64,000 nt of DNA from CAVZMI01 sp050011775 (GTDB taxonomy: Bacteria; Bacteroidota; Ignavibacteria; UBA10030; CAVZMI01). Below the pieces are notes generated by a model, which ran no database searches, was not told the DNA's origin, and saw only the letters and a program-made list of their open reading frames with translations. The position numbers and the translations under genes were made by a program. The DNA lies in NCBI GenBank assembly GCA_050011775.1, contig JBEKIL010000001.1:248001-312000 (forward strand). The letters are read 5' to 3'. Below, piece after piece: positions 54,203 to 63,776 of the stretch (within the stretch, counting starts at the first letter, position 1; each line of letters starts with the position of its first letter).

Positions 54203-57200
54203 TGTACGATACCTTCGGTCAAAAACCTGTGGAGCAAAAGCTCCGGTATAAACTCAATGAGCTTCGCCGGAAAGAAAATGCAATTCGTCAGGCTGAGGGA
54301 ATACTCCGTTTTGTGCTGATCATTGTTGGCGCCTGGCTACTCCTCGTTCTAGTCGAATCGTTCGTTCATACTCCGCCGATCGTTCGGACGATGATAATGC
54401 TGCTCTTCACAGGAGGAATGCTGGGTGCATTCGGACGATATTTCATCGATCCTCTTCTTCGACGGATGGGGATCATGAAAAGTAACGACGATCTCACCCT
54501 CGCTGAAAAAGTCGGGAAGAAATATCCGCAGATCAAGGATCATTTCCGGAATGCACTTGAAATTCTGGAAGAACAGCGGCAGCACACTGCACGGTATTCT
54601 TCGCTGCTGATCGATGCGGTCCTCAATGACCTGGAGAGAGAATTACAAGCGGTCGATATCTCTCGTGTCATGGACTACTCGATCCCGTTTCGTTTGATGA
54701 AATATGCAACCGGCGTCGTTGTCGTTTTCGTTCTCTTCTGTCTCATTCTTCCGGTGACTCTTCGGGATACATCCTATCGATTACTGCACTTTTCGGAGTC
54801 GTTTGCCGCGCCCCTCCCCTTTGCATTCGAGATATTACCAGGGAATAAAGAAATTGTAAAGGGGGAAGCGGTGGATATTGTCGTGCGACTCCGTGGTGAA
54901 CAGCAGAAGGACCTTGAACTGTATACACGGACCGAAGGGCAGACTCTACTGGAACGGATTGCACTCCATCGCGATTCAAGCGGGAAATTTCTCTGGCATA
55001 GTCCGATTCTGAAAAACAGTTTTGAATATTATGCACAGAAAGATGAAATAAAAAGTGATATATACACAATTACCGTCGTCGATCGACCGGTAATAAAAGC
55101 ACTCAGAGTCAGGCTTCATCCGCCGGCATACACCGGAATTCCGGATCAAATTCTGGATGACAATATAGGAGACATTTCGGCGCTGTGTGGAACTCGGGCG
55201 ACACTGAATCTATCGGCGAATAAAGAAATTGCCCGGGCATTCATCGCATTTTCTGATTATACCCGGCATGAACTTTTTCCGCAGGGAACGGACGTTACAG
55301 GATCTTTCACCATAAAAAAGGATTTACGGTATCATTGCGAATTGCAGGATGAAAAAGGAATAGTGAATATCGATCCGATTTCCTATTCGATCCGCTCGAT
55401 GCCGGATGAGCCGCCGACGGTAGCCATCACGGTTCCCGGCCGGAATATCGACTTGAATGATAACATGCAGGTTGCGTTGTTGATGAATATTCATGATGAT
55501 TACGGCTTTTCAAGACTTCAAGTGCGGTATCGCCTGTCGCAATCAAAATATGAAAAACCAGAGGAAACATTTTCAACAATCGATATTCCACTTCCAGCCA
55601 AACGGGGTAAAGAGAAAGGAATCGACCTTGCAGTGCCGTTTCTCTGGGATCTTTCGTCCCTTCGTCTTGCGTCGGAAGATGTCGTAACGTATTATGCCGA
55701 GGTATACGACAATGATGCAATTGGCGGTCCGAAAATAGCACGCACCAGAGAATATACCCTCCGGTATCCATCGCTTGATGAGATTTTTTCTGATGCCGAT
55801 AAACAGCATTCTGAGTCGCTCGAAGACCTGCAGGAAAACCTCAAACAGGCCGAAGAGCTGCGAAAGAATCTGAATGATATTACACAACAAATGAGAAAAA
55901 ATCAGCAGCTTGACTGGCAACAGCAGAAGAAGCTCGAGGAAACACTGAAGCGGTATGAGGAACTTCGGAAAAACATCCAGAATACATCGCAACGTCTGGA
56001 CACACTATTTCAGGGGATGCAGAACAAAAATATTCTCTCACAGGAAACACTTGAAAAATATCTCGAGCTTCAACAACTACTCCAGCAGATCGATTCTCCC
56101 GAGTTGAATGCCGCACTACGAAGAATGCAGGAAGCAATGAAGCAACTCTCGCCCGATCAAATCAGACAGGCTATGGAACAGCTTACGTTCAGTGAGGAAA
56201 ATTTCAGACAAAGTATTGAACGGACGATGAGTTTATTGAAGCGTATCCAGATAGAACAAAAGTTCGATGAAGCTATTCGACGAACGGCGGAACTGGAACA
56301 ACGACAAGCCGAGATGAAAAATCAATCAGCAAAAACGCCTCCGGGGGATACCGAAGCACTTCAGCAGCTTGCGGAAAAGCAAAAGGGAGCTGAGGAAGAT
56401 TACAAAAAACTTCAGCAGCAGTTGTCCGATCTGCAAAAACGCATGGAAGAATTTCCCGACGAAATGCCTCTCCGTGAATATGCCCAGGCTACTGAATTTA
56501 TCGAACAACAAAAAGTCGACGTAGCAATGGAGGCCGCCCGTCAGCAGTTGCAGCAGGCTGAACCACGGCAGGCTCGCGAACAGCAGCAGCGTGCGCAGAG
56601 CGCTTTGAGCGAGTTCGGGAAACAGATGCAGCATACAAAAGACATAATGCAGCAGAGGAGGCAGCAGCAGCTGTTGGCCGAATTCCAGAAAATGATGCAG
56701 GAACTGCTTGAAATGTCGGCTAAGGAAGAAGATCTGAAGAACGAATCACGTGCACTCGATCCATCGTCACAACGATTCCGCGAGAATGCACAGTCGCAAC
56801 AACAGATTGTCGAAGATCTCGGCAAACTTGCAAATACTCTCGGGCAAATGTCACAAAAGACATTTGCCGTAACACCGAAAATGGGAAAAGCAATCGGAGA
56901 GGCATTCGGTAAAATGACGGGTGCTATACAATCACTTGAAGAACGTAACGGTCAGGAAGCTGCCGATCGTCAGCACGATGCGATGGCAGCTCTTAATGAT
57001 GCGACCCGGCAGATACAACAGGCTATGGACAATGCAATGCAGGGAGGAGAAGGAGGACTCAGTTCGCTATTACAGCAGCTCGGACGAATGGCAGCGCAAC
57101 AACAGGGAATCAACTTACAGACTCAGGATTTGAGTTCGCAGGGAGGTCTGACATCGGAACAGGCTGCTCAAGCGGCACGTCTTGCGGCCGAGCAGGCCAC

Positions 57201-57603
57201 GGTTCAGAAATCGCTTGAACAATTAAGTAATGAAGCTCGGCAATCATCGGAGCAGCAAAAACTATTGGGGGATCTCGATAAAATTGCGGAAGAAATGAAG
57301 GAGGTCGTCCGCGATCTTGAGCAGCATGATATCAACCCGGCAACGCTTCAGCGTCAGGAGAAAATTTTATCCCGGCTTCTTGATGCACAGCGATCAATGC
57401 GAGAGCGCGATTATGAAAAACGCAGACGTGCTGAAACCGGAAAGGAATATCAACAAATTTCACCATCCGAGCTTGACCAATCGACCGTCGCAGGTACCTC
57501 CAGGTTGATGCAGGATCTACGCAAGGCGCTTGAACAGGGTTATACAAAGGAATATCAGGAGTTGATCAAGAGATATTTTGAAGAATTGCAGAAAATTCAA
57601 TAA
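54202..57603 (+). CDS. DUF4175 membrane protein with long coiled coil
   Basis: This protein of about 1133 residues has three N-terminal hydrophobic stretches (two near residues 30-80, the last LMKYATGVVVVFVLFCLIL), a periplasmic beta-rich domain (VVRLRGEQQKDLELYT) and a very long Gln-rich coiled coil (LKQAEELRKNLNDITQQMRK) to the end. This is the DUF4175 architecture. The start chosen is the ATG at 54202, overlapping the DUF4159 stop; the in-frame upstream starts at 54106 and 54184 lie in the DUF4159 gene. It should be a structural or scaffolding component of the envelope. It ends before a terminator. Confidence 0.85.
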   Translation: MYDTFGQKPVEQKLRYKLNELRRKENAIRQAEGILRFVLIIVGAWLLLVLVESFVHTPPIVRTMIMLLFTGGMLGAFGRYFIDPLLRRMGIMKSNDDLTLAEKVGKKYPQIKDHFRNALEILEEQRQHTARYSSLLIDAVLNDLERELQAVDISRVMDYSIPFRLMKYATGVVVVFVLFCLILPVTLRDTSYRLLHFSESFAAPLPFAFEILPGNKEIVKGEAVDIVVRLRGEQQKDLELYTRTEGQTLLERIALHRDSSGKFLWHSPILKNSFEYYAQKDEIKSDIYTITVVDRPVIKALRVRLHPPAYTGIPDQILDDNIGDISALCGTRATLNLSANKEIARAFIAFSDYTRHELFPQGTDVTGSFTIKKDLRYHCELQDEKGIVNIDPISYSIRSMPDEPPTVAITVPGRNIDLNDNMQVALLMNIHDDYGFSRLQVRYRLSQSKYEKPEETFSTIDIPLPAKRGKEKGIDLAVPFLWDLSSLRLASEDVVTYYAEVYDNDAIGGPKIARTREYTLRYPSLDEIFSDADKQHSESLEDLQENLKQAEELRKNLNDITQQMRKNQQLDWQQQKKLEETLKRYEELRKNIQNTSQRLDTLFQGMQNKNILSQETLEKYLELQQLLQQIDSPELNAALRRMQEAMKQLSPDQIRQAMEQLTFSEENFRQSIERTMSLLKRIQIEQKFDEAIRRTAELEQRQAEMKNQSAKTPPGDTEALQQLAEKQKGAEEDYKKLQQQLSDLQKRMEEFPDEMPLREYAQATEFIEQQKVDVAMEAARQQLQQAEPRQAREQQQRAQSALSEFGKQMQHTKDIMQQRRQQQLLAEFQKMMQELLEMSAKEEDLKNESRALDPSSQRFRENAQSQQQIVEDLGKLANTLGQMSQKTFAVTPKMGKAIGEAFGKMTGAIQSLEERNGQEAADRQHDAMAALNDATRQIQQAMDNAMQGGEGGLSSLLQQLGRMAAQQQGINLQTQDLSSQGGLTSEQAAQAARLAAEQATVQKSLEQLSNEARQSSEQQKLLGDLDKIAEEMKEVVRDLEQHDINPATLQRQEKILSRLLDAQRSMRERDYEKRRRAETGKEYQQISPSELDQSTVAGTSRLMQDLRKALEQGYTKEYQELIKRYFEELQKIQ

Positions 57604-57642
57604 AAGAAAAACACAAAGCAATTTTCGCTTTATGTTTTTCTT
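57604..57642. terminator. Bidirectional terminator after DUF4175 gene
   Basis: AAGAAAAACACAAAGC pairs with GCTTTATGTTTTTCTT (one mismatch) around a 7-nt loop, with A- and T-runs on the flanks. It serves the plus-strand DUF4175 gene and the convergent minus-strand gene at 57666. Confidence 0.85.
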
Positions 57643-57665
57643 GAAAGATCGATAAACAGATTGTC

Positions 57666-58013
57666 CTATTTTTGCTTCTCGATATTTTTTCCTGTTTTTT
57701 CTATTCTCTCGCCGCGTCGTTCCATTCTTATACCTTGGTGTTCCTTAATTTCTCCTTTTCGTTCGATTTTTTCACCGGATTTTTCAAGCGCCGTTCCTTT
57801 CACCGGATGTCCATGACGTTCAAGTCGCTCGCCTTTGCGCTCCAGGCGTTCCCCACGGCGTTCCATCCGTTCACCCCTTCGTTCTTTAATTTCACCCTTG
57901 CCCTCGATGAGTTCCCCTTTTTTTTCAAGTTTTTTGCCTTCCTGTGCCAACACCGGCTGTTGAAAGGCGATAATTGTTACTAACAAAAACAGGGCTGTAA
58001 TGAGTGTTTTCAT
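57666..58013 (-). CDS. Secreted low-complexity charged repeat protein
   Basis: This 115-residue protein has a signal peptide (TLITALFLLVTIIAFQQPVLA) and a mature part of near-periodic 7-residue units rich in Gly, Glu, Arg and Lys: GERMERR, GERLERK, GERLERH, GEKIERK, GERIEKT. Such charged helical repeats may form a long straight helix or bind polyanions. I recognise no family, and the function is unknown. It stands alone and is convergent with the DUF4175 gene. Confidence 0.6.
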   Translation of the reverse strand: MKTLITALFLLVTIIAFQQPVLAQEGKKLEKKGELIEGKGEIKERRGERMERRGERLERKGERLERHGHPVKGTALEKSGEKIERKGEIKEHQGIRMERRGERIEKTGKNIEKQK

Positions 58014-58120
58014 AGCTTTTTTCTTTCTACTGGTATCGGATAGAGTGGACTATTATTGTGAATGTTTGAATCCGAAGGTGACTCAAAGGTTTAATTAAGA
58101 TAAGCATTTTTTAATTAGAC

Positions 58121-58149
58121 TTGCACATGAAGCAGGAATTTTTTATACT
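58121..58149 (+). promoter_or_regulatory. Candidate promoter of the ECF sigma operon
   Basis: TTGCAC (58121-58126) and TATACT (58144-58149), 17-nt spacer, about 32 nt upstream of the leader ORF. Good match to a housekeeping promoter. Confidence 0.5.
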
Positions 58150-58181
58150 TTTTAACAATATTCAAAAGGAACCAGAACTCT

Positions 58182-58259
58182 ATGGCGCTTGTTATACTAA
58201 AAACGACCGACATACCTGGTGATACAAAACGTATTAACAAGTCGGTCCATGTCCTCTGA
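58182..58259 (+). CDS. Putative 25-residue leader peptide overlapping the ECF sigma start
   Basis: An ATG at 58182 with AAAAGGAACC upstream opens a short frame (MALVILKTTDIPGDTKRINK, then SVHVL) that ends at a TGA at 58257-58259, overlapping the sigma ATG (58249) by 11 nt. The sigma gene has no ribosome site of its own, so ribosomes could be coupled through the leader. It may be spurious. Confidence 0.35.
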   Translation: MALVILKTTDIPGDTKRINKSVHVL

Positions 58260-58833
58260 AATAGCTAAAAAGAAAATTCCTGGGCGGGATGAAGAATTCC
58301 AGCGTGAGGCGGTTCCTCATATGGATGCATTATATAATTATGCACTCCGTATGACCGGAGATCCGAACGATGCGGATGATCTCCTACAGGATACATATCT
58401 CAAAGCATATCGCTTCTGGGACAAGTATGAAAAGGGAACGAATATCCGTGCCTGGCTGTTCAGGATTATGAAGAATTCATATATCAACCTCTATCGGAAA
58501 GCAACCAAAGAACCCGATACGGTTGACTATGAAGAGGTTCAGAATTTTTATCAAACAATTCGAGATCGATCTACCGATCCGAATGATTTACAAGAGAAAT
58601 TTTTCGGTAATCTGCTGGAGGATGATGTTGCTCGAGCTCTGGAATCTCTTCCAGATGATTTCCGAACAGTGATTATCCTTTGCGACATCGAGGGATTTAC
58701 TTATGAGGAGATTGCAGAGTTTGTTGAATGTCCCGTTGGTACGGTCCGCTCCCGAATCCATCGCGGACGGCGATTATTACGGGATAAATTATACGAGTAT
58801 GCAAGGGAAAAAGGTTATATACATCCGGATTGA
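58249..58833 (+). CDS. ECF-type RNA polymerase sigma factor
   Basis: This 194-residue sigma factor has region 2 (HMDALYNYALRMTGDPNDAD, then LLQDTYLKAYRFW) and region 4 (LPDDFRTVIILCDIEGFTYE, EIAEFVECPVGTVRSRIHRG), the two-domain ECF structure. It directs RNA polymerase to envelope or stress promoters. The ATG at 58249 has no clear Shine-Dalgarno sequence and overlaps a leader ORF. The partner anti-sigma gene follows 30 nt later. Confidence 0.93.
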   Translation: MSSEIAKKKIPGRDEEFQREAVPHMDALYNYALRMTGDPNDADDLLQDTYLKAYRFWDKYEKGTNIRAWLFRIMKNSYINLYRKATKEPDTVDYEEVQNFYQTIRDRSTDPNDLQEKFFGNLLEDDVARALESLPDDFRTVIILCDIEGFTYEEIAEFVECPVGTVRSRIHRGRRLLRDKLYEYAREKGYIHPD

Positions 58834-58863
58834 AAAAAAACGATTTTAATTTGAGGGGATACC

Positions 58864-59757
58864 GTGGACTGTAAAGAAATGCAGGAATATATTACGGCTG
58901 CGGTCGATCAAAACCTTGATCGTGCTGTACAATCAGAATTCATTCAGCATATTCGCCATTGTGTTCGCTGCGCCAGTGAATATGACCTGGAGCGTGCTAC
59001 AAAGCAGATCACGCAAACACGGCTGCAGTTTGTTGAAACGCCCCCAACAGTTCGCGCTGCAATTCTAGAAAAAATAAAGGCAGAATCCCGGTCGTCAATT
59101 CCCCGCGTCCAGTGGTGGAGACAGGCTATTCAATCGTTCTTTCCTCTTTTTTCCAACCGCCATCTAATGCCAGCGGCTGGAATGGCGATGATTATCATGA
59201 TCATTGTGGGGGCGGCACTTATTTTTCATCCATTCGGCACGAGGAATAGCCAATCGACACTTGAAGGTATCGCGGATGAGAATAGTGAGGTTCTTCATCA
59301 GGCACTCGATAATTTCCATGATATACAAAATGGAAAGATGACTGTTCAATTGGTATCGAGTGAACCAACGGCTGTAAAAGCATTCTTCCGGGATAAAGTG
59401 AATTTCGATGTCGATGTTCACAAATTGAGAAATGCGGTACTTATCGGTGCCGTCTATTCGGAATATAAAGGTGCAAAACTCGCTCACGTTATGTATAAAA
59501 GCGGTGATCAAATTATTTATGTGTATCAGGCCTGGATAAAAGATGTAGGGAGTAGTTCCGGACTCTGTGCGCGTCGTGAAATTCGGAATGCGTTAGCAAA
59601 AAAAGATATTTTTATGGATTCAATCACGTCGCCTCCCCATCATTGTTGTACAGTCGTATGGGAAGAGCGGGGGATTCTCTGCTCTGCCGTATCGACACTC
59701 CCGCGAAATGAAATGCTTACAACGTTACAGGATCAACTCGACCCCGATCCGCGATAA
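58864..59757 (+). CDS. Anti-sigma factor (zinc-binding, membrane)
   Basis: This 297-residue protein has the N-terminal anti-sigma zinc domain (HIRHCVRCASE with the H-x3-C-x2-C pattern), a membrane helix (MAMIIMIIVGAALIF), and a periplasmic domain that ends in a Cys/His-rich CTVVWEERGILC segment. It should hold the ECF sigma factor inactive until an envelope signal releases it. GTG at 58864 is the start, after GAGGGG. It is the second gene of the sigma operon. Confidence 0.86.
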   Translation: MDCKEMQEYITAAVDQNLDRAVQSEFIQHIRHCVRCASEYDLERATKQITQTRLQFVETPPTVRAAILEKIKAESRSSIPRVQWWRQAIQSFFPLFSNRHLMPAAGMAMIIMIIVGAALIFHPFGTRNSQSTLEGIADENSEVLHQALDNFHDIQNGKMTVQLVSSEPTAVKAFFRDKVNFDVDVHKLRNAVLIGAVYSEYKGAKLAHVMYKSGDQIIYVYQAWIKDVGSSSGLCARREIRNALAKKDIFMDSITSPPHHCCTVVWEERGILCSAVSTLPRNEMLTTLQDQLDPDPR

Positions 59758-59799
59758 CAATCACGCAGGAAAACATCTTTTTTACTTCTCTCACTGTTG

Positions 59800-59828
59800 T
59801 TGTATTTCTCAGTACAACTTCGTAGATT
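59800..59828 (+). promoter_or_regulatory. Candidate promoter of the adenylate cyclase gene
   Basis: TTGTAT (59800-59805) and TAGATT (59823-59828) with 17-nt spacer, 27 nt upstream of the ATG; the next TATAAT-like stretch nearby makes the exact -10 uncertain. Confidence 0.3.
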
Positions 59829-59854
59829 TTATAATTCATTGATATTTTTATTGT

Positions 59855-61303
59855 ATGATGCGATATTCATTTTTTACCGGGTTGATGAAGCGGGCATACA
59901 TCATTCTTCTCTCGTTATGGAGGATTCTCGTTGAGTATGTTCTGCGAATGCGGATCCGCATCAAGTTAAGCCTCATCATAGCAATCACGGTGATCCTTGT
60001 TGCTGCGGTTCTCAGTTCGATTATTATTTCCCAGCAAAGGAAAGAAATCCGGGCAAATGTCGAGTCACTTGCCCGTTTGACGACGGAACATTTAGCAAAT
60101 GCATCACGCGATTATCTTCTTCTTCATGCCGAAGTATCGATTCAGGAAACCGTCAACGGGGTACATAGGATGAATGTCGAGGGAATTGGAAACATCATGA
60201 TCGTCGATCGGAACGGCGTCATTGTGGCGCATTCGAATCTGGCTCTTGCCGCAAAACGTCTTTCTGATGAAGAATTTACCCGGATTGAAACAGTAACGGA
60301 ATTGACCTCTCGCGAAACACAAGATGAGCTTGAATACATTCGTCCGATTTACGTCCACCATGTGACGAAAGAAGGAACACGGACCATCCGTGTTGGAACA
60401 GCTGTAGTGAGCTTCTCAAAGGAAGTACTGTATCGTCCGCTCGGTGTCATCGAACAAACAATTATTCTGGCTGCTTTCGGCGTGTGTACAGTAGCAATTA
60501 CAATCGTATTCTTCCTGTCCGGAATAATTCTCCAGATTATCCTAGAATTATCCGAGGGGGCCAGACGTGTGGGTGAAGGTGACTACCATGTACGAATTTT
60601 TACGAGGATCAAGGACGAACTTGGAGCTCTTACACGGGAATTTAACAAGATGGTCGAACAGCTGAGAGAGCGAGCGATGCTCCAGAAATTCGTATCGAAA
60701 CATGCCATGACAATGATTCAACAACACCAAATTGTGACGTTGGGTGGAGAACGAAAGACCATTGCGATCGTTTTTACCGACATCCGTAATTTTACCCGTC
60801 TGGCCGACACTATGTCTCCCGAAGAGGTTGTCTCGCTGATCAACACCTATCTTGACGCGCAGATGAACGTCATTACCGCATGGAACGGCTCGGTCGATAA
60901 GTTTATGGGAGATGGTGTTATGGCAATCTTTACAGGACCTTCGATGATGACAGATGCCGTTAGGAGCGCGATAGCAATTCAGGAATGTTTGCGAGAAATG
61001 AATCACCAGCGGCGGTTGAATAAAGAAGTCACTATAGAAGTCGGAATCGGAATTGATGCCGGTCCAACTGTTATGGGAAATATCGGCTCCCGATCGCGAA
61101 TGGACTTCACAGCCATCGGTGATGCCGTCAACATCGCCTCGCGATTATGCGATCTTGCCGAACCGAATCAGATCCTGGTCTCCGAAACGATTATGCGGGG
61201 ACTCGATGGATCATTCTCGCTCAAGAATGAAGGAACTGTCCGGTTTAAAGGAAAGCGGGCCGCGATAGTGATCTTTTCAGTGCAATCGAAGGTGTCAGCG
61301 TGA
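59855..61303 (+). CDS. Membrane class III adenylate cyclase with HAMP
   Basis: This 482-residue protein has an N-terminal helix (RIKLSLIIAITVILVAAVL), a periplasmic PAS-like sensor domain, a second membrane segment (VAITIVFFLSGIILQIIL), a HAMP domain (EGARRVGEGDYHVRIF) and a class III nucleotidyl cyclase domain. The metal Asp residues are in FTDIRNFTRL and FMGDGVMAIF, and the adenine-recognition segment is MDFTAIGDAVNIASRL. It makes cAMP in response to an external signal. The stop overlaps the downstream TPR gene as GTGA. The start ATG at 59855 is used. Confidence 0.86.
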   Translation: MMRYSFFTGLMKRAYIILLSLWRILVEYVLRMRIRIKLSLIIAITVILVAAVLSSIIISQQRKEIRANVESLARLTTEHLANASRDYLLLHAEVSIQETVNGVHRMNVEGIGNIMIVDRNGVIVAHSNLALAAKRLSDEEFTRIETVTELTSRETQDELEYIRPIYVHHVTKEGTRTIRVGTAVVSFSKEVLYRPLGVIEQTIILAAFGVCTVAITIVFFLSGIILQIILELSEGARRVGEGDYHVRIFTRIKDELGALTREFNKMVEQLRERAMLQKFVSKHAMTMIQQHQIVTLGGERKTIAIVFTDIRNFTRLADTMSPEEVVSLINTYLDAQMNVITAWNGSVDKFMGDGVMAIFTGPSMMTDAVRSAIAIQECLREMNHQRRLNKEVTIEVGIGIDAGPTVMGNIGSRSRMDFTAIGDAVNIASRLCDLAEPNQILVSETIMRGLDGSFSLKNEGTVRFKGKRAAIVIFSVQSKVSA

Positions 61304-62997
61304 AATCTTGGTTTTTTCTGCTAATATGTTTTCCATCAATCGTTGTCTCACAGTACAGGCATGTGAGCGCTGATGACGAGGCACTCGGTCGTTCATCGAG
61401 TGCCTGGCAACCTTCGGTCGGGGCTCTCTTTTCGAATCCGGCATGCCTTTCGTATGTCCGGCAGACCGAATGTGTAATCTCGAATTACCATCTCTTTCAG
61501 ACTACATTCTTCGGAGCATCACATTTCGATCCGTCGATCGGTACGATCTCCTTTGGAGGATTCAGAAATACCGATAGCGACCGGAATGAAGATATTATTG
61601 CACTCGGTTTTGCACACGAATTTTTCTCATCTGTTTCTTTCGGACTTTCCACCGGTGCAAAAAAACGTGATCAGACGTTTATTCCGACATTTGGAGCAGG
61701 ATTTCTATTCCGGCCTCCAACCGAATCGATAATTCGAAATCTTTCTCTCGGAGCATTTCTCCAAAATATAACGTTTGACGCCGAACACAAAGAGCCGTTC
61801 GGGGGAATCGGCGCTGCATACTGGCTCATGAGTGATCGGGTGAGAGTACAGGCAAGCTGTACGGCTAATAGCGAAGATAGGAGTATCCAGCTCGGGATTG
61901 AAGGCCGTCCATTAGATTGGATATCGCTTCGTGTGGGGACTGACCGTGGGAAAAATTTTAGCGGAGGTATCGGATTGATATTTCCGTTTATCCATATTGA
62001 TGCGGCAATGGATCATACCTTACTCCTCGTTACGTTTACACCACGGCTCGGAGCAGCCTGGTTCGAAAAGCGCGATGCGTATTTTACTGGAGGCGTTGAG
62101 CTTTACCGGCAGCAGCGATATCGTGATGCTATTGAGGCGTTCAATCTGGCCTTGATGTATGATCGGGATTATTCACCCGCACGTGAGTATCGATCAGCAG
62201 CAGAGAGCGATTACCGTGTGAAAGTCGAGGAGTATTATGAACGCGGTCAATTGCTCGTCATTAAGGAGCGTTATTATGATGCGATTCAGATGTTTCGGGC
62301 TGCGCTGGCAATAAATCCGCATCATGATTCATCGCGTGTCAGACTGGTTGCTGCAGAAGAAAAATTGCACGCTCTCGTTGATACGACGTTTGAAACAGGA
62401 CAAAGATACTGGAGACAGCGGCAGTATCGTCAGGCTCACGCGATGTTTCAAAGAGCTCTCGAGTATGATTCGACCGATGAGCATGCACAAGAGGCACTTG
62501 CGAAAATCGATTCTGAACGGACAGTTGTTGTTGATTCGCTCATTCATGTCGGTGAGATGGCCATGCGTCAATCGCTTCTAGAAACAGCACGCAATGCTTT
62601 TGATAAAGCTGCAGTTATCGATCCGGGAAATAGCCAGATGGGTCATCGTTTGAGTTCACTCAGAGAGAAATTATCACTTCGGGAGCTTATCGAAGAGGGG
62701 AAAAAACAGCTTGCACTCGGAAAAATGCAGGATGCACTCAGTGCATTCAAACTCGTGCTGGAAAGAGATCCCATGAATGACGAAGCAAAAAAGTACGCGG
62801 CGCAGTGCCTTGCTTCATTGAGGAATACCGTGGACGAACTTTATCAAAACGGGCAGCATGCTTATTCAAACGAAGAGTACGAGACGGCGATCGACTTGTT
62901 CACAAGAGTGCTGGCAATTGATCCCAATCATAAGACAGCGCAGGAATATTTACAACGAGCGAACGATAAACTCAAGGCGTTGGAACAGCTCCAATGA
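61300..62997 (+). CDS. PorV-like outer-membrane domain with TPR repeats
   Basis: This 565-residue protein has a signal peptide (SWFFLLICFPSIVVSQ), an N-terminal PorV/UPF0164-like barrel domain (SSSAWQPSVGALFSNPACLS, ISFGGFRNTDSD, SSVSFGLSTGAKKR) and about seven C-terminal TPR units (such as YRQQRYRDAIEAFNLALMYD and YSNEEYETAIDLFTRVLAID). PorV is a type IX secretion accessory protein, so a fusion with TPR suggests a scaffold for surface secretion or assembly. The GTG start at 61300 overlaps the cyclase stop. Confidence 0.7.
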   Translation: MKSWFFLLICFPSIVVSQYRHVSADDEALGRSSSAWQPSVGALFSNPACLSYVRQTECVISNYHLFQTTFFGASHFDPSIGTISFGGFRNTDSDRNEDIIALGFAHEFFSSVSFGLSTGAKKRDQTFIPTFGAGFLFRPPTESIIRNLSLGAFLQNITFDAEHKEPFGGIGAAYWLMSDRVRVQASCTANSEDRSIQLGIEGRPLDWISLRVGTDRGKNFSGGIGLIFPFIHIDAAMDHTLLLVTFTPRLGAAWFEKRDAYFTGGVELYRQQRYRDAIEAFNLALMYDRDYSPAREYRSAAESDYRVKVEEYYERGQLLVIKERYYDAIQMFRAALAINPHHDSSRVRLVAAEEKLHALVDTTFETGQRYWRQRQYRQAHAMFQRALEYDSTDEHAQEALAKIDSERTVVVDSLIHVGEMAMRQSLLETARNAFDKAAVIDPGNSQMGHRLSSLREKLSLRELIEEGKKQLALGKMQDALSAFKLVLERDPMNDEAKKYAAQCLASLRNTVDELYQNGQHAYSNEEYETAIDLFTRVLAIDPNHKTAQEYLQRANDKLKALEQLQ

Positions 62998-63048
62998 AGG
63001 AGTACCTCCCTGTTTCCGATGACCGATCTAAGCTGGTGAAGCCTTTAT

Positions 63049-63750
63049 TTATGTGCCGAAATAAAGCCGTTCACCCAAAGAAACCGGAAGTCCCGCCGAA
63101 ATAATCTTCTTTGCGGCAGTCTCAACATCATATGCCGATCGTATGAAATTGAATGCCCATTGGTCGGTATCGAATATACCAAAACATAATCTCGGATCTC
63201 CATTACGGGGTTGCCCGACACTTCCCGGATTCACTAAATATTTTTTCTTACGGTCGATTGATGATGCTATTGTGCCCTCACCGAAGATGACCGGAATGTG
63301 TGTATGACCGATAAAACATAACGTTGTGGAGAAGTTCCGGAATAATCCGAGAGTCTGAATGGGATGAACGATGTAATCCCACTCTTCAGGTTGAAACGGC
63401 GATGAGTGGACAAAGGTACAATTATGAGCTGTTACGAGAAGAGGAAGTGATGCGAGATATTCAAAGTTTGAAGGTGTTAATTGTCCGATGGTCCACCGCA
63501 CTGCCGCCGCTGCCCTTTGAGTAAAAGAATCGATTATGGAGTGATCGACGATCGCTGCATCGTGATTTCCACGCACAACAATTTTTGCATTCGCACGAAT
63601 ATATTCGATACATGGATTTGGATCCGCACCATATCCGATAATATCGCCGAGGCAGATAATTTCATCAATATTGAGTGAAGGGAGAAGTCTCTCCACGGCA
63701 GCGAGCGCCTCGAGATTGCCGTGTATGTCAGATAGAATTGCCAGTCTCAT
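63049..63750 (-). CDS. Metallophosphoesterase (YfcE/calcineurin-like)
   Basis: This 233-residue phosphoesterase has the complete metal-binding motif set: ILSDIHGNLEAL (D-x-H), CLGDIIGYG (GD), VVRGNHDAAI (GNHD) and GHTHIPVIF (GHxH), and VNPGSVGQPRNGDPR. It cleaves phosphomonoesters or diesters such as cyclic nucleotides; a link to the adjacent cAMP synthase is possible but unproven. ATG at 63750 gives the standard start; an upstream TTG at 63759 is in frame. It is convergent with the PorV-TPR gene. Confidence 0.92.
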   Translation of the reverse strand: MRLAILSDIHGNLEALAAVERLLPSLNIDEIICLGDIIGYGADPNPCIEYIRANAKIVVRGNHDAAIVDHSIIDSFTQRAAAAVRWTIGQLTPSNFEYLASLPLLVTAHNCTFVHSSPFQPEEWDYIVHPIQTLGLFRNFSTTLCFIGHTHIPVIFGEGTIASSIDRKKKYLVNPGSVGQPRNGDPRLCFGIFDTDQWAFNFIRSAYDVETAAKKIISAGLPVSLGERLYFGT

Positions 63751-63776
63751 AACAATCAACGTGATGGATATGGTGC

